DNA of 64,000 nt from a bacterium (lineage in GTDB: Bacteria > JAHJDO01). The stretch spans positions 120,005 to 184,004 of the forward strand of contig JAUSPT010000032.1 in assembly GCA_030652805.1 (NCBI GenBank), given 5' to 3'. The notes below the pieces were generated by a model. The model was not told where the DNA came from, did no database searches, and saw nothing but the letters and a program-made list of their open reading frames with translations. A program made the position numbers and the translations under genes. Positions 50,632 through 60,764 of this stretch are shown here, one piece after another. Each line of letters starts with the position of its first letter. Within the stretch, counting starts at the first letter, position 1.

Positions 50632-51429
50632 CTACATGCCCTTTTTTATATCTAAAACCAATTCTTCTACGCTCTGGTACCTTTTTGCAGGATCAACATT
50701 AAGAGTTCTTAGAATAATATTCTCAAGATCCTTAGACATCTCTTGATTATGAAATCGAGGGGATTTAACAAGCATATTCACTTGCTGAGTAACAATTTCA
50801 TCGAATGAATTTCCTTCAAATGGTCTCCTGCCTGTTATAAGTTCATACATAACAACACCAAGAGAGTAAATATCAGATCTTTCATCTCCTCTATAGCCTT
50901 TTATTTGTTCAGGCGACATATAATGTGGAGTACCAGCCCGTTCTCTAATCCTTACATTAGATTTATTCTTTTCATAAGCTAAACCAAAATCTATTATTTT
51001 TACATCCATGTCTCTTGTCAAAATCATATTTCTGCTTTTTATGTCCTGATGGATAATGCCCCTTTTGTGAATATATTCAAGTGTCTCGCATACATTCAAA
51101 ATTATATCAATATAGTTTTTTAACAGAGTATGATGCCTACTTATCAGCTCCCTGAGATTGTGTCCATCAAAATATTCTAATACAATATAACAAATATCAT
51201 CTTCTCTGTTAGAATTATACACCTCAGGAATATTTTTATGATTTAATTTCTGCATTATCTCGGCTTCATAAAAAAATCTATTGATATGCTTCTTTTCAGT
51301 ATCCGGTTTTATTCGCAGCACCTTGATGGCTACCTTTCTCTTGTCTCTAATCCCCAAATAAACATCAGTAAGACTAGTAGAAGAAAGACGTTTGCTTATT
51401 TTGTATTCTGATATGTACGTGCCAATCAT
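50632..51429 (-). CDS. Soluble Ser/Thr protein kinase with a degenerate glycine loop
   Basis: The 265-residue protein is a bare kinase domain. Lys of VAIKVL, HQDIKSRN (HQD in place of HRD), DFG in KIIDFGLAY, GTPHYMSPEQIKG and SDIYSLGVVMYEL are present. The glycine loop reads LSSTSLTDVYLG, without the GxGxxG pattern, which may weaken ATP binding or reflect a special fold. There is no membrane helix. It lies between the heptose gene rfaE2 and a small HTH protein, so its role is unclear from context. Confidence 0.88.
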   Translation of the reverse strand: MIGTYISEYKISKRLSSTSLTDVYLGIRDKRKVAIKVLRIKPDTEKKHINRFFYEAEIMQKLNHKNIPEVYNSNREDDICYIVLEYFDGHNLRELISRHHTLLKNYIDIILNVCETLEYIHKRGIIHQDIKSRNMILTRDMDVKIIDFGLAYEKNKSNVRIRERAGTPHYMSPEQIKGYRGDERSDIYSLGVVMYELITGRRPFEGNSFDEIVTQQVNMLVKSPRFHNQEMSKDLENIILRTLNVDPAKRYQSVEELVLDIKKGM

Positions 51430-51432
51430 AAT

Positions 51433-51903
51433 TTATAACTGTTGTTGTATTTTTTTTATTATATCGGTTGTTGAATGGTTTTTCTTATCTCCAGTTATTG
51501 CAATCTGTCCACCATAGGAAAGAACAATATCTCGTTCTGGAACAGTCTCAGCTGTATAATCTGTTCCTTTTGCATGTATTGCTGGTTTTATAATCTTTAA
51601 CAAATTTTCTACAGTAAGGTCTGAAAAAAGCACTACATAATTCACGCATTCTAAAGCTGCTACAATCTCTATTCTATCTTCCTCCTGCATAATTGGTCTG
51701 CCATGCCCTTTCAATTGTGATTCAGATTCATCATCATTGATCCCTACAATTAATATATCGCCCAAAGACTTTGCTTGCTCAAGATATCTGGTATGCCCTA
51801 CATGCAGAATATCAAAACAGCCGTTTGCAAAAACTATTTTTTTGTTATCTTTTTTAAGTTCTTTTACCAGATTAGGAAGGTTATTTAGACTATAAACCTT
51901 CAT
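51433..51903 (-). CDS. rfaE2: D-glycero-beta-D-manno-heptose 1-phosphate adenylyltransferase
   Basis: The 156-residue protein is the C-terminal (HldE2) half as a separate gene. It has the nucleotidyltransferase signature FANGCFDILHVGHTRYLEQA, then VGINDDESESQLKG, RPIMQEEDRIEIVAAL and a C-terminal HSTTDIIKKI. It makes ADP-heptose from heptose-1-phosphate for the LPS inner core. It overlaps the kinase half (rfaE1) by 4 bases. Confidence 0.95.
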   Translation of the reverse strand: MKVYSLNNLPNLVKELKKDNKKIVFANGCFDILHVGHTRYLEQAKSLGDILIVGINDDESESQLKGHGRPIMQEEDRIEIVAALECVNYVVLFSDLTVENLLKIIKPAIHAKGTDYTAETVPERDIVLSYGGQIAITGDKKNHSTTDIIKKIQQQL

Positions 51904-52898
51904 GATTTTTTTGCGTATTTTACAACATCAATCAACTCTTTTTGTGTGGCTGTAGCTGCACCTGTTTTCATAACAACAATACTGCCCGCATAGTTTGCCA
52001 GTCTTGCAGCCTCAATTGCGCTTGCTCCTGCTGAAAGAGCCAGAGTTACTACGGCAGAAACCGTATCCCCTGCACCAGTAACATCAACCACGTCTGTACT
52101 TCCGTGTATTGGTATAAATGTACTTTTACTGTGTTTGTCTAATACCATCATGCCTTTACTGCCGCGCGTTATGATTGTATTCTCGCACTCTATCTCGGAT
52201 TTAAGCCTCTCTGCTATGCTGCACAGGGATTTTTCTCCATTAATGCTGCAATGAAAAACATCTTCAACCTCTGTCTCATTCGGTGTTACTGCTGTTGCAT
52301 ACTTATAGTTGAGTAATCCATACCTGGAATCAACAACCAGAACAAGTTTCTTCTCCTTTGCATACTTAGATATTGCAGAATACACCGCTTTTGAGATAGT
52401 CTTGTATCCATAATCTGAAATAAGTACAGCATCCATAGTATCTAGCACTTCGTCAAGATAAGTAAGCATTTTTGTTTCGCTAATTGAACTTATGCGAAAA
52501 TTCTTTTCTTTATCTATTCGTATGACCTGCTGCTTTGCTGTATGGTAACTACCTGCCATAATCCGTGTTTTTGTAATTGTTGAACAGGATTTATCAATAA
52601 TAATTCCGTCTGTGTCCACCCTCATTTTCCCGAGAAAGGAAACAACCTCTTTCCCAGCATTATCATTCCCTATCACACCAACGGGATATACTCTTGCACC
52701 TAACGCTTTTAGGTTTGATATCGCATTTGCTGCTCCTCCCACCTTGAACATGTTTGAATCAAACTTTAAAATCAATACAGGTGCTTCCCTTGATATGCGA
52801 GAGACCTCCCCATATACATATTCGTCACATATCATATCCCCAATGCTAAGCACTCTTTTACCGCTGAACTCTTTAGTAATACCTGCTAAATCACTCAT
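51900..52898 (-). CDS. rfaE1: D-glycero-beta-D-manno-heptose-7-phosphate kinase
   Basis: The 332-residue PfkB/ribokinase-fold enzyme (HldA) shows VLSIGDMICDEYVYGEVSRI, SREAPVLI, VGGAANAISNLKALG and the catalytic DVTGAGDTVSAVVTLALSAG near the C-terminus. It phosphorylates heptose-7-phosphate at C1. Fused HldE is split here into two genes, rfaE1 and rfaE2, in the order of the pathway with gmhB before them (8-base overlap). Confidence 0.95.
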   Translation of the reverse strand: MSDLAGITKEFSGKRVLSIGDMICDEYVYGEVSRISREAPVLILKFDSNMFKVGGAANAISNLKALGARVYPVGVIGNDNAGKEVVSFLGKMRVDTDGIIIDKSCSTITKTRIMAGSYHTAKQQVIRIDKEKNFRISSISETKMLTYLDEVLDTMDAVLISDYGYKTISKAVYSAISKYAKEKKLVLVVDSRYGLLNYKYATAVTPNETEVEDVFHCSINGEKSLCSIAERLKSEIECENTIITRGSKGMMVLDKHSKSTFIPIHGSTDVVDVTGAGDTVSAVVTLALSAGASAIEAARLANYAGSIVVMKTGAATATQKELIDVVKYAKKS

Positions 52899-53472
52899 TT
52901 TTTTCTCTGTTTATATTTCTTATTATCCATTTTACAGCATCATATAAATTTTCTGCAATATGGGCAGGCACAATACCCGCCTTCCTTAGCTTATTTTGCT
53001 CTAGTTTTCCATAACCTGTTCTAACCAGTATTCCCATTGCAGATATATTATGGGCAACTTTAATATCTGTTAATTTATCTCCTATAATATAACATTTATT
53101 GAGTTTTAAATCAAAATCCTTTGCAGCCAGTTTGAACATCCCCTTTTTAGGTTTTCTACAAGAGCATTCCTCATCAGGATGGTGTGGGCAATAGTATATT
53201 GCGTCTATATAAGCACCATTCCTACGCAATCTTCTCTTTAATTCATTATGCACATTATCTAAATCGTCTATAGAGAATAGACCTCGGCCAATGCCTGACT
53301 GGTTGGTAACAATAATAACTTTAATCTTATTCTGATTTAAAAATCTGATAGCCTTTGCAGCATCTCTGATGAGTCTTAAATCCTTCACACTCTTTAAATA
53401 ATCAACCTCTGTATTAATTGTCCCATCTCTATCTAAAAAAACTGCTCTATGTGGATATATATTGTCAGTCAC
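52891..53472 (-). CDS. gmhB: D-glycero-D-manno-heptose 1,7-bisphosphate 7-phosphatase
   Basis: The 193-residue HAD phosphatase has AVFLDRDGTINTEVDYL (Asp14 and Asp16), VTNQSGIGRGLFS and the zinc-binding loop CPHHPDEECSCRKP typical of GmhB. A third motif, KPKKGMF, and IGDKLTDIKVA follow. It removes the 7-phosphate between the kinase and adenylyltransferase steps of ADP-heptose synthesis. It begins the gmhB-rfaE1-rfaE2 series, 11 bases after the acylphosphatase gene. Confidence 0.95.
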   Translation of the reverse strand: MTDNIYPHRAVFLDRDGTINTEVDYLKSVKDLRLIRDAAKAIRFLNQNKIKVIIVTNQSGIGRGLFSIDDLDNVHNELKRRLRRNGAYIDAIYYCPHHPDEECSCRKPKKGMFKLAAKDFDLKLNKCYIIGDKLTDIKVAHNISAMGILVRTGYGKLEQNKLRKAGIVPAHIAENLYDAVKWIIRNINREKNE

Positions 53473-53483
53473 CTAAATCATCC

Positions 53484-53753
53484 CTAAAATCTAATTTCAA
53501 ATTCTTTATATTCTTCTGTTGCAGGCTCCCAATGCTTTTCAACATTCCTTATATAATCACGAAGACTGCTGCATATAGAGTCTATGAAGCTTTCAACGAC
53601 TTCTCTATCGCCTTCTGCCACTACTTCTACCCGCCCGTTTGGAAGATTTTTGACAAAACCTGTAACTTCATACTGCTCGGCAATTCTTCTTGCAGTAAAT
53701 CTAAATCCTACTCCCTGAACTGTCCCTGAAAAATTTGCATGCAAGCGTATCAC
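53484..53753 (-). CDS. acyP: Acylphosphatase
   Basis: The 89-residue protein shows the acylphosphatase loop GTVQGVGFRFTARRIA with the phosphate-binding Arg, and GFVKNLPNGRVEVVAEG with the catalytic Asn. It hydrolyses acyl phosphates such as carbamoyl phosphate. Its start overlaps the stop of rtcB by 4 bases. Confidence 0.95.
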   Translation of the reverse strand: MIRLHANFSGTVQGVGFRFTARRIAEQYEVTGFVKNLPNGRVEVVAEGDREVVESFIDSICSSLRDYIRNVEKHWEPATEEYKEFEIRF

Positions 53754-54913
53754 CCCTTTATTACTCCCAATGGTCTGAGCTTAATAATAACCTCAACCAA
53801 ATCACTCTGACTTTCAATAACTGCATCAATATCCTTATATGCCTGCGGTGCTTCGCTCAAATCAATATTGCCCCTTCTGTCTTTGCTCCACTGAGCGTAA
53901 ACAATACCATGCATAGCCTTATTGCATTCTTCAACAGAGCAGATTTTATTAAACTTTGTCCTGCTCATACACCGACCTGCTCCATGCGAACATGACATAA
54001 AACTTTCAGGGTTACCCAATCCTCTTACAATGTACGACGTTGTTCCCATAGAGCCCGGAATGATTCCCATCCGTCCTTTTTTCGCCTGAGTTGCGCCTTT
54101 TCTGTGAATCCACACACTTCTTCCAAAATGAGTTTCCAGAGCCGCAAAATTATGATGGATATTTATTTCTCTGTCAAACTCGCAATGAAGAACCTCCCTG
54201 GCTGCTGATTTAAAATGTGCCATCATTAATCTTCGGTTTTCCTGTGCAAATGCAAGGGCGTATTTCATAGCCTCAGTGTATTCTTCCGAATCCTTTGTGC
54301 CCATAGACAGAAATGAAAGATCCTTCTGCCCATTGAAGTGTTCTCTATTGCAAATCCTCTGAGCAACTGCATTGTACTCTTTTGCTATCTTGTAACCAAA
54401 ATTTCTACTGCCAGAATGAAGCATCAGCCAAATAAATCCATCAGAACCAGATTGAATTTCTATAAAGTGATTACCTCCACCAAGAGTACCAAGCTGTTTT
54501 TTTGCGGATTCTAATTCCCTTTGAATAACAGGAATATCAGGAGCCTTATCAAAACCCGGCCAGCTTTGCCCTTTTTTGTGATGTAAAAAACCAACAGGTA
54601 TTATACTTCTCAGCTTATAAATAATGTCTTTTACTGCTCGCTCTGAAACTTCAGAAGTATTATATGTAGTCTTAACGGCACACATACCACAGCCGATATC
54701 AACTCCAACAGCATTTGGGATAACAGCATCCCTGCAGGCGATTACCCCTCCAATAGGCATGCCGTATCCAACATGGCAGTCCGGCATTAAGGCAACATGA
54801 TGAAAAGTTCTGGGATGTTCTGAAAGATTCACTGCTTGAACCATTGCTTCCTCCTCCACATCCCTACACCATGATTTGATTGGAAGCCTGTAATTAGAAT
54901 TTACCCATTCCAT
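53750..54913 (-). CDS. rtcB: RtcB-type RNA ligase
   Basis: The 387-residue protein has the RtcB metal and guanylation signatures: PDCHVGYGMPIGGV, VGVDIGCGMCAVKT, LGTLGGGNHFIEIQ, MLHSGSRNFGYKIA, HHNFAALETHFG, and IIPGSMGTTSYIVRG with SCSHGAGR (the guanylated His). RtcB joins 2',3'-cyclic phosphate or 3'-phosphate RNA ends to 5'-OH ends. It is shorter than E. coli RtcB (408) and archaeal RtcB (about 480) but has every motif. It starts 25 bases after a tRNA gene. Confidence 0.94.
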   Translation of the reverse strand: MEWVNSNYRLPIKSWCRDVEEEAMVQAVNLSEHPRTFHHVALMPDCHVGYGMPIGGVIACRDAVIPNAVGVDIGCGMCAVKTTYNTSEVSERAVKDIIYKLRSIIPVGFLHHKKGQSWPGFDKAPDIPVIQRELESAKKQLGTLGGGNHFIEIQSGSDGFIWLMLHSGSRNFGYKIAKEYNAVAQRICNREHFNGQKDLSFLSMGTKDSEEYTEAMKYALAFAQENRRLMMAHFKSAAREVLHCEFDREINIHHNFAALETHFGRSVWIHRKGATQAKKGRMGIIPGSMGTTSYIVRGLGNPESFMSCSHGAGRCMSRTKFNKICSVEECNKAMHGIVYAQWSKDRRGNIDLSEAPQAYKDIDAVIESQSDLVEVIIKLRPLGVIKG

Positions 54914-54938
54914 GACTTTAACCTTCTATTTTTATAAG

Positions 54939-55011
54939 TGGAGCAGAAGGGATTCGAACCCCCGACCCCCACGTTGCGAACGTGATGCTCTCCCAACTGA
55001 GCTACTGCCCC
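54939..55011 (-). tRNA. tRNA-Ala (anticodon CGC)
   Basis: The 73-base gene folds as a cloverleaf. The acceptor stem pairs GGGGCAG with CTGCTCC, including the G3-U70 wobble pair that marks tRNA-Ala. The D arm is GCTC-AGTTGGGA-GAGC, the anticodon stem TCACG/CGTGG holds the loop TTCGCAA (anticodon CGC) and the T loop has TTCGAAT. CCA is not encoded. It lies between glyS and rtcB on their strand. Confidence 0.93.
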
Positions 55012-55029
55012 CCAACAGGTTATCTTCTT

Positions 55030-57129
55030 TTACCTGTTTTTTTCTGTTACGACATACGAGAAATTGGCAAGCTGTAAAAACATATTCTCTATTTCCTGCA
55101 GGAATGCAAGGCGGTTGTTTCTCAAGGCATGATTTTCATTCATTACCATAACCTTGTCAAAAAAATCATCTAAAGGTTTTTTCAGACTTATAATCTGACT
55201 AAATGCCTTAATATACTCTTTTCCCTTCATTAATTTGTTTACGCTTTTACTGATATCTAAAAACTTTTTAGCAAGTGTCTTTTCTTCAGGCTCAACAAGT
55301 TTTTTCTTGTTAAAATAAATAAACTTTATCCCTCTTTCTCTTGCCTGTTTCAGAATATTGGAAATACGCTTAAAAGAGGTTGTTATTGATTCAAAATCAT
55401 TTTTACTTGGTTTAGAAAGTGCGTACAGAATTTTATCCTGTTCTGCCGGTTTAAAACCATGAGTATTAAGCACAGCATCAACAAAATCATATCTGTGAAA
55501 ATGCCAACTTATAAGAATGTTTTTTAATCTTTGTTTGAAGAAATCAACGACCATGCGAAAAACCCTCTCATGTTCATCTTCACTGATTTTATAAAGTTTT
55601 ATACACTCGCCAATTATATTCTCCAGATCAATGTCATATTCTCTTTCAAGAATTATTCTAAGAATTCCTATTGCCTGTCTTCTTAAAGCGAATTTATCGC
55701 CTGAACCGGTTATTGCGTTCTCATTTTCAATAACATGAGACACAATCGCATTCATCTTATCTGATATAGAAACCACGCTTCCCGCCTTTGTATTCGGAAG
55801 TTTATCCTCTGCAAATCTTGGATAATAATGACAAGCTATGCCTGAACTAACTTCTTCAGGGACATTGCCCTCTCTTGCATATTCTCCGCCTATTTCCCCC
55901 TGAAGTTCAGGAAACTCCTCAACCATATGAGTTCCCAGATCAGCTTTGCATAATTCACATACTTTCTTAAGTATTTTTGAATCTACGCCTACATTCTTAT
56001 TTACCACCTTTGCTAATCTTTCTATCGCTCTGATTCTTTTAGGCAGCGTTCCAAACTGATGAGCATTTCTTGCCTCCATTATTTGTTTCGCGCGTTCTTC
56101 CAAACTTGTTTTTTTATCCTCATCCCAGAAGAATTTAGCATCGGCAAGTCTTGCGTTAAGCACTCTCTCATTCCCCTCTATGATTTGTTCTTCATTGCCT
56201 TTCATATTAGAGACAAAAACAAACTTGTTAGTAAGTTCAAGTTGTTTTCCCTTAATAACAGGGAAATATTTTTGATGAGATTTCATTGCCGCCTCAAGCA
56301 CAATATCAGGAACCTTTAAGAACTCTTCAGGAAAAGTGCCTTTCAGAACATTTGGATATTCAACCAGATCAGTTACCGTGTCTAAAAGTGCTTCGTCAAA
56401 TACGACTAAAGTTGGATTATCTTTCTTTAAGATTTTTTCCAAATCCTCTTTTATTTTACCCTTTCTTTCATATTGATCAACAATAACAAAAGCATCCTTC
56501 AAACTTTTTTTATATTCATCAATATCTGCGCTGTTGATTTTTATTACGTCTGGGGCAAGAAAACGATGTCCATAAGTTATATTGCCTGCCTCAAGTTTTC
56601 CGAATTTAACAGGAATCACTTCATCCCCATATAAACACATTAACCATCTTATCGGTCTCGCAAATTTGACACCAGAATTATCCCATCTCATAGTTTTTGG
56701 GAAAGGGATTGACTCTATCAGCTGCGGTATTAAATCTTTGAGAAGTTCTGCAGTTGGTCTTCCCTTCTCAATCTTTTCTGCAAAAACATATTTTCCTGAT
56801 TTAGTTTCTTCAACTTTTAGCTCACTGACACTCAGCCCGAACTTCTTGGCAAAACCAATTGCGGCTGACGTCGGTTTATTATCGTTATCAAATGTCTTAT
56901 CATACGGCGGACCCAGAACCGTTATCTCCTTATCCTCCTGTTTCTCACTTAGAGCTTTAATAAAAAGAACAAGTCTTCTGGGAGTGCCAAGAGAATGAAT
57001 TTTAGGAGAAAATTTTAATCCTGTTTCCTCAAACATTTCAGAGGCAATTCTGGCGATATCACCTCTTGCTGAATTAACGTACGAAGCAGGTAATTCCTCC
57101 ACTCCTATTTCAAACAATAAATTCTTCAT
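55030..57129 (-). CDS. glyS: Glycyl-tRNA synthetase beta subunit
   Basis: The start is ATG 57129, sharing ATGA with the glyQ stop. The 699-residue product begins [16 protein letters not shown] and has the GlyS series [26 protein letters not shown] and [13 protein letters not shown], then FPKTMRW and [34 protein letters not shown] and [16 protein letters not shown]-terminal DALR-like anticodon-binding domain completes it. It works with GlyQ as an alpha2beta2 enzyme. Confidence 0.96.
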   Translation of the reverse strand: MKNLLFEIGVEELPASYVNSARGDIARIASEMFEETGLKFSPKIHSLGTPRRLVLFIKALSEKQEDKEITVLGPPYDKTFDNDNKPTSAAIGFAKKFGLSVSELKVEETKSGKYVFAEKIEKGRPTAELLKDLIPQLIESIPFPKTMRWDNSGVKFARPIRWLMCLYGDEVIPVKFGKLEAGNITYGHRFLAPDVIKINSADIDEYKKSLKDAFVIVDQYERKGKIKEDLEKILKKDNPTLVVFDEALLDTVTDLVEYPNVLKGTFPEEFLKVPDIVLEAAMKSHQKYFPVIKGKQLELTNKFVFVSNMKGNEEQIIEGNERVLNARLADAKFFWDEDKKTSLEERAKQIMEARNAHQFGTLPKRIRAIERLAKVVNKNVGVDSKILKKVCELCKADLGTHMVEEFPELQGEIGGEYAREGNVPEEVSSGIACHYYPRFAEDKLPNTKAGSVVSISDKMNAIVSHVIENENAITGSGDKFALRRQAIGILRIILEREYDIDLENIIGECIKLYKISEDEHERVFRMVVDFFKQRLKNILISWHFHRYDFVDAVLNTHGFKPAEQDKILYALSKPSKNDFESITTSFKRISNILKQARERGIKFIYFNKKKLVEPEEKTLAKKFLDISKSVNKLMKGKEYIKAFSQIISLKKPLDDFFDKVMVMNENHALRNNRLAFLQEIENMFLQLANFSYVVTEKNR

Positions 57130-57965
57130 TCTTTCCCAAGATATGTATTTGCGCACATACAAGCCAGTTTTCTTACTCTTTGTATGAATTTGGCTCTTTC
57201 TGCTACTCCTATAACTCCTCTTGCATCCAGAACATTAAAGACGTGAGAGCATTTCAATGTATAATCGTATGCTGGAAGAACCAGTTTTTCTTCTATCAGT
57301 CTTCCTGCCTCTTTTTCGTACATAACAAATAGTTTAAACTGTATCTTTGTATCAGCCTTCTCAAAGTTATATATAGAAAACTCTCTTTCATTATCCTTGT
57401 AAACATCTCCGTATTTAAATTCATTTGTCCAATCAATATCAAAGACATTTTCTTTTCCCTGAAGATACATTGCAATGCGCTCCAAGCCATAAGTCAATTC
57501 AACTGATATAGGATTGAGCTCAATTCCTCCAACCTGCTGAAAATACGTGAACTGAGTTATCTCCATACCGTCAAGCCAAACTTCCCAGCCAAGTCCTGTC
57601 GCTCCAAGTGTGGGAGATTCCCAGTCATCTTCAACAAACCTTATATCGTGTTTGGAGAGATTTATCCCCAGCTCTTTTATGCTATTCAGATATATGTCCT
57701 GCACATTATCAGGAGAAGGTTTCAGTATTACCTGATATTGATAATAGCGGCCAAGTCTATTTGGATTTTCTCCATATCTTCCGTCCGTCGGTCTTCTGGA
57801 CGGCTGAACATAGGCTGCTTTCCATGGTTTTCCATCAAGCACTCTTAGAAAGGTATAAGGGCTGAAAGTCCCTGCTCCAACCTCAAGATCATAGGGTTGT
57901 GCAATTACACAACCCTGTTTCGCCCAATATTCAGTAAGCGCTGATATGATTTCTTGAAATGTCAT
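57126..57965 (-). CDS. glyQ: Glycyl-tRNA synthetase alpha subunit
   Basis: The 279-residue catalytic subunit starts [20 protein letters not shown], continues with [20 protein letters not shown], and has [20 protein letters not shown] and [32 protein letters not shown] and a C-terminal [17 protein letters not shown] complete it. Class II motifs are intact. It overlaps both recO and glyS by 4 bases. The alpha2beta2 form is the usual one in many Gram-negative bacteria. Confidence 0.96.
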   Translation of the reverse strand: MTFQEIISALTEYWAKQGCVIAQPYDLEVGAGTFSPYTFLRVLDGKPWKAAYVQPSRRPTDGRYGENPNRLGRYYQYQVILKPSPDNVQDIYLNSIKELGINLSKHDIRFVEDDWESPTLGATGLGWEVWLDGMEITQFTYFQQVGGIELNPISVELTYGLERIAMYLQGKENVFDIDWTNEFKYGDVYKDNEREFSIYNFEKADTKIQFKLFVMYEKEAGRLIEEKLVLPAYDYTLKCSHVFNVLDARGVIGVAERAKFIQRVRKLACMCANTYLGKE

Positions 57966-58711
57966 ATGCTTGTAATTTGTTCTAAAAATTTTAGTGATTT
58001 TAGTTCCCTAACCAATGTATATTTTATATAGGATTCTAGCATTAGTTTAAGCTCTTTACTAGATAATTTACTGAGTTTTAAACGGGAAATGTCTGAGAAG
58101 TCTGATGATTGCAAATGCTGTACAGTCAGTATAGTGCCTAGAGATACCCGAAGAGCACTTTCATCTGCTTCCCAGCATTCCCTATTAAGAACGCCCCCGA
58201 GACTGAGACTGAATCTTGCATTGAGTATCTTTGCTCCACAATTCACACACCTATCAAAAACAGGTATGCATCCAAGCATTTTCAAAAGCTTGATTTCAAA
58301 AAAGTGCGTGAGAACTTTTGGTTCCACATTAGTAGTTTCTAATGTAATTAAGGCATTAAGAAGTAAGCTGAAAATCTGCTCGCACTCTTGAGCCCCTTCA
58401 GTAGTTTTATTTATAAGTTCTATAAAATATGATGCATAAGCTATTTTAACTATATTATTACGTATATTTAAAAATGTATTTTTTAGATCACATTGGCTAA
58501 CAAGCTGAATATCTGTTTTCTTCTGATAAAAGACCAAAGTAACGTGACTAAATATCTCCAAGCTGCTGCCGAACTTGTTTTTTGCGCTTCTAGCACCTTT
58601 TGCAATTCCTTTTATGTTGCCAAATTGAGGAGAATAGAATGTAACGATTTTGCTGGATTCTGCGAAATTTGTACTTCTAAGAACGACTGCCTCTGTAGTT
58701 TGGATACTCAA
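57962..58711 (-). CDS. recO: DNA repair protein RecO
   Basis: The 249-residue protein starts [20 protein letters not shown] and [17 protein letters not shown], the RecO OB-fold pattern, followed by the helical domain with [16 protein letters not shown]. The zinc region has CVNCG and a single later Cys in NREC; the second CxxC pair of many RecO proteins is incomplete. RecO loads RecA on single-stranded gaps with RecF and RecR. It overlaps glyQ by 4 bases and begins this operon. Confidence 0.88.
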   Translation of the reverse strand: MSIQTTEAVVLRSTNFAESSKIVTFYSPQFGNIKGIAKGARSAKNKFGSSLEIFSHVTLVFYQKKTDIQLVSQCDLKNTFLNIRNNIVKIAYASYFIELINKTTEGAQECEQIFSLLLNALITLETTNVEPKVLTHFFEIKLLKMLGCIPVFDRCVNCGAKILNARFSLSLGGVLNRECWEADESALRVSLGTILTVQHLQSSDFSDISRLKLSKLSSKELKLMLESYIKYTLVRELKSLKFLEQITSI

Positions 58712-58754
58712 TCAAGTTGTCTCCATAAAATTGAGTAAATATTTACTCAATTCA

Positions 58755-58790
58755 GTCATTGCGAGGAGCATAACGACGAAGCAATCTTGG
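58755..58790. repeat. Interspersed ATTGCGAGG...GCAATC repeat
   Basis: The 36-base unit begins GTCATTGCGAGGAGCATAAC, continues to ACGAAGCAATC, and pairs ATTGC with GCAAT. I know close variants of this repeat from the spacers of many unrelated bacterial genomes. It lies between recO and the GLUG gene and may end transcripts. Confidence 0.7.
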
Positions 58791-58800
58791 CTTGCGTTTC

Positions 58801-60363
58801 TTACCTTAACCACGGGTATGTTCCAGTTTCCGGGTTAATACCATCCCCTTCTATAATATCCCAGATTGAGCTAAAGTCCCAATCAGTATATGTAGCCTTT
58901 AGTTTCATTTCTACTGTTGTTTTCCCTATACCACCCGGACTATATGATGTTCCTGATATTTGTGTATCCCAGAAAGAATCATTTACTGGGCAGTTCCAGT
59001 AATTCAGTCCAATTAATCCACCTACATACTGATTACCACTTACATGACCTGTAGAGTAACATTTTTCTAGTGTATTATCGTAGCATAAAGATCCAATTAA
59101 TCCCCCCAATTTACTGTTTCCACTTACAGCACCTGTAGCATAGCAGTTAGTTATTGGACAATACCTCCAATTCGTCCCAACTAATCCCCCTATTTCACCG
59201 CCCGCACTACTTACATTACCAGTGGCATAACAGCTAGTTATTTTACCGGTTATATGCATCCCAACCAATCCACCTACGCTTCCGCCACCATAAACATTGC
59301 ATTCAGAGTAACAATTTTCTATATCCTCACTCGACCAATTCCGACCAACTAATCCTCCAACTTCCCCACCGCCAGTTACAGATCCGGTAGTGTAGCAATT
59401 CTTTAATTTTCCACCGAGTGTTCCAACCAACCCCCCTGTGTATGTCAGCCCAGTTATATTAACATCTATTAAACCAACATTTTTTATTTCTGATGTATTG
59501 GTTGGCCTTCCAAATAATCCAACATAAGCGACACTTCTATTTATTTTGAGTCCTGTTATCGTGTGCCCTTTGCCGTCAAAAGTTCCTGTGAAAAAATAAA
59601 TAGGATCAAATCCTTGCCCCCCATTATATAAAGCTCCGCCTGGATCTTGTGTGCAATAAGTGCAGTCAATATCATTTGCCAACCAATAATTACCAGAAAG
59701 ATTATCTTTCATAGCTTGTAATTCAAGACAATTATGTATTGCTCCTGCAGCTTCTATTTTAACATTTATATATGTCTCTTTTGTATTCCCTGCCTGATCA
59801 AAGGCTTTGGCGTAAACTTTGTAGTCGCCTGATTTAACATCGCTGATATCCCAATCAAAATTATACCAGTTGTAAAGTTCATGTTTCTCATTATTCTTAT
59901 ATAAACGTGTTCCTGTATTATCTTCTTCTCCTTGTTTTTCAGGAGTATCGTCTGGCTCTCCAAGCCATAATTCAAACCTGGCTATTCCAGAGCCATATTC
60001 CCCGTCACAAACATAGGTTTTAACACTACAGTTTTTATTAATGTGATAATAACCATCTTGATCAGGCTCTACTGGTTCTCCATCAATGCAAATTACATCT
60101 TCCAATTCTCCAAACTTTATTAGATCAAATTGTGGTGTATATTGCTCAAATTCTGTAGCAAGATAGTTCATCTGCTTTTTTGGAGTCAATGATCTCCAGC
60201 TTTTATCATCAACTATTCCTTCTACCCATTTCCCGTCATAAAAATATCCAACTCCAGCCCTTTCATAACAATATTCAACTAATCCATCGCAACGAAAGGT
60301 ATCTAGGCGATCCTTCTTAACACTGCCCTTATAGCCCTTGAAAAAGGCATACGGATTACCCTT
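58801..60363 (-). pseudogene. 3' part of a frameshifted gene: papain-like C-terminus plus GLUG-repeat domain
   Basis: The frame is open from about 60363. Its first residues (NPYAFFKGYKGSVKK, then TFRCDGLVEYCYERAG) complete the papain-like domain begun by the gene before it, so the two were one gene. The first ATG is only at 60189. A Gly/Asp-rich Ig-like part follows (AFDQAGNTKETY). The C-terminus holds six or so GLUG-type repeats (GGLVGRNW, GGLVGMHI, GGLVGTNW and GGLIGLNY, each after CYATG or similar), ending TYPWLR. Such repeats form a surface beta-helix. The 462-residue reading from 60189 alone would lack a signal peptide. Confidence 0.75.
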
Positions 60364-60749
60364 TTTTGATTTGCTATTTGTATGATTTTTTTACGTTGAA
60401 GATAAGACAATTTTGTGGTTTTTACGCCCCAGAACTTACCATCATCATAAAACTTTTGAAATGTTATTTTGTTTTTTCCAAATCCCTGAACGCCATTATC
60501 GGCTGATTGAATAATAAAATGTTTTTCATAATTCTCAGGTTCCGCAACATGGCTAACTTCGTTCTCTGTACTATCCCAGTAATAATATAATCCAGCATGA
60601 CCTAGAAACCAGAAAGGATTAAGCCCTCCTCCCATGTCAGTGTATATAGCGTCTCCTTTTTCAAATTTCTCTTCCGCATAAATAAAGCAACTAGAGAATA
60701 TTAACAATAAAATCACTCCTAAAATTTGCAATTTGTTACAGTTTTTCAT
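60303..60749 (-). pseudogene. 5' part of the frameshifted gene: signal peptide and papain-like N-terminus
   Basis: The 148-codon frame begins with a signal peptide (LQILGVILLLIFSSCFIYA). It continues with GDAIYTDMGGGLNPFWFLGHAGLYY, where His is the likely catalytic residue of a permuted papain/YiiX-like fold. After KIIQIANQKR it leaves the family frame and ends with RMPFSRAIRAVLRRIA. The -1 frame from the AAAAAAGGG run (60359-60367) restores the family reading with its Cys (FRCDGLVEY). Either an indel or a -1 ribosomal shift at A-AAA-AGG explains this. Confidence 0.75.
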
Positions 60750-60764
60750 CTTGACTCCTCAATG

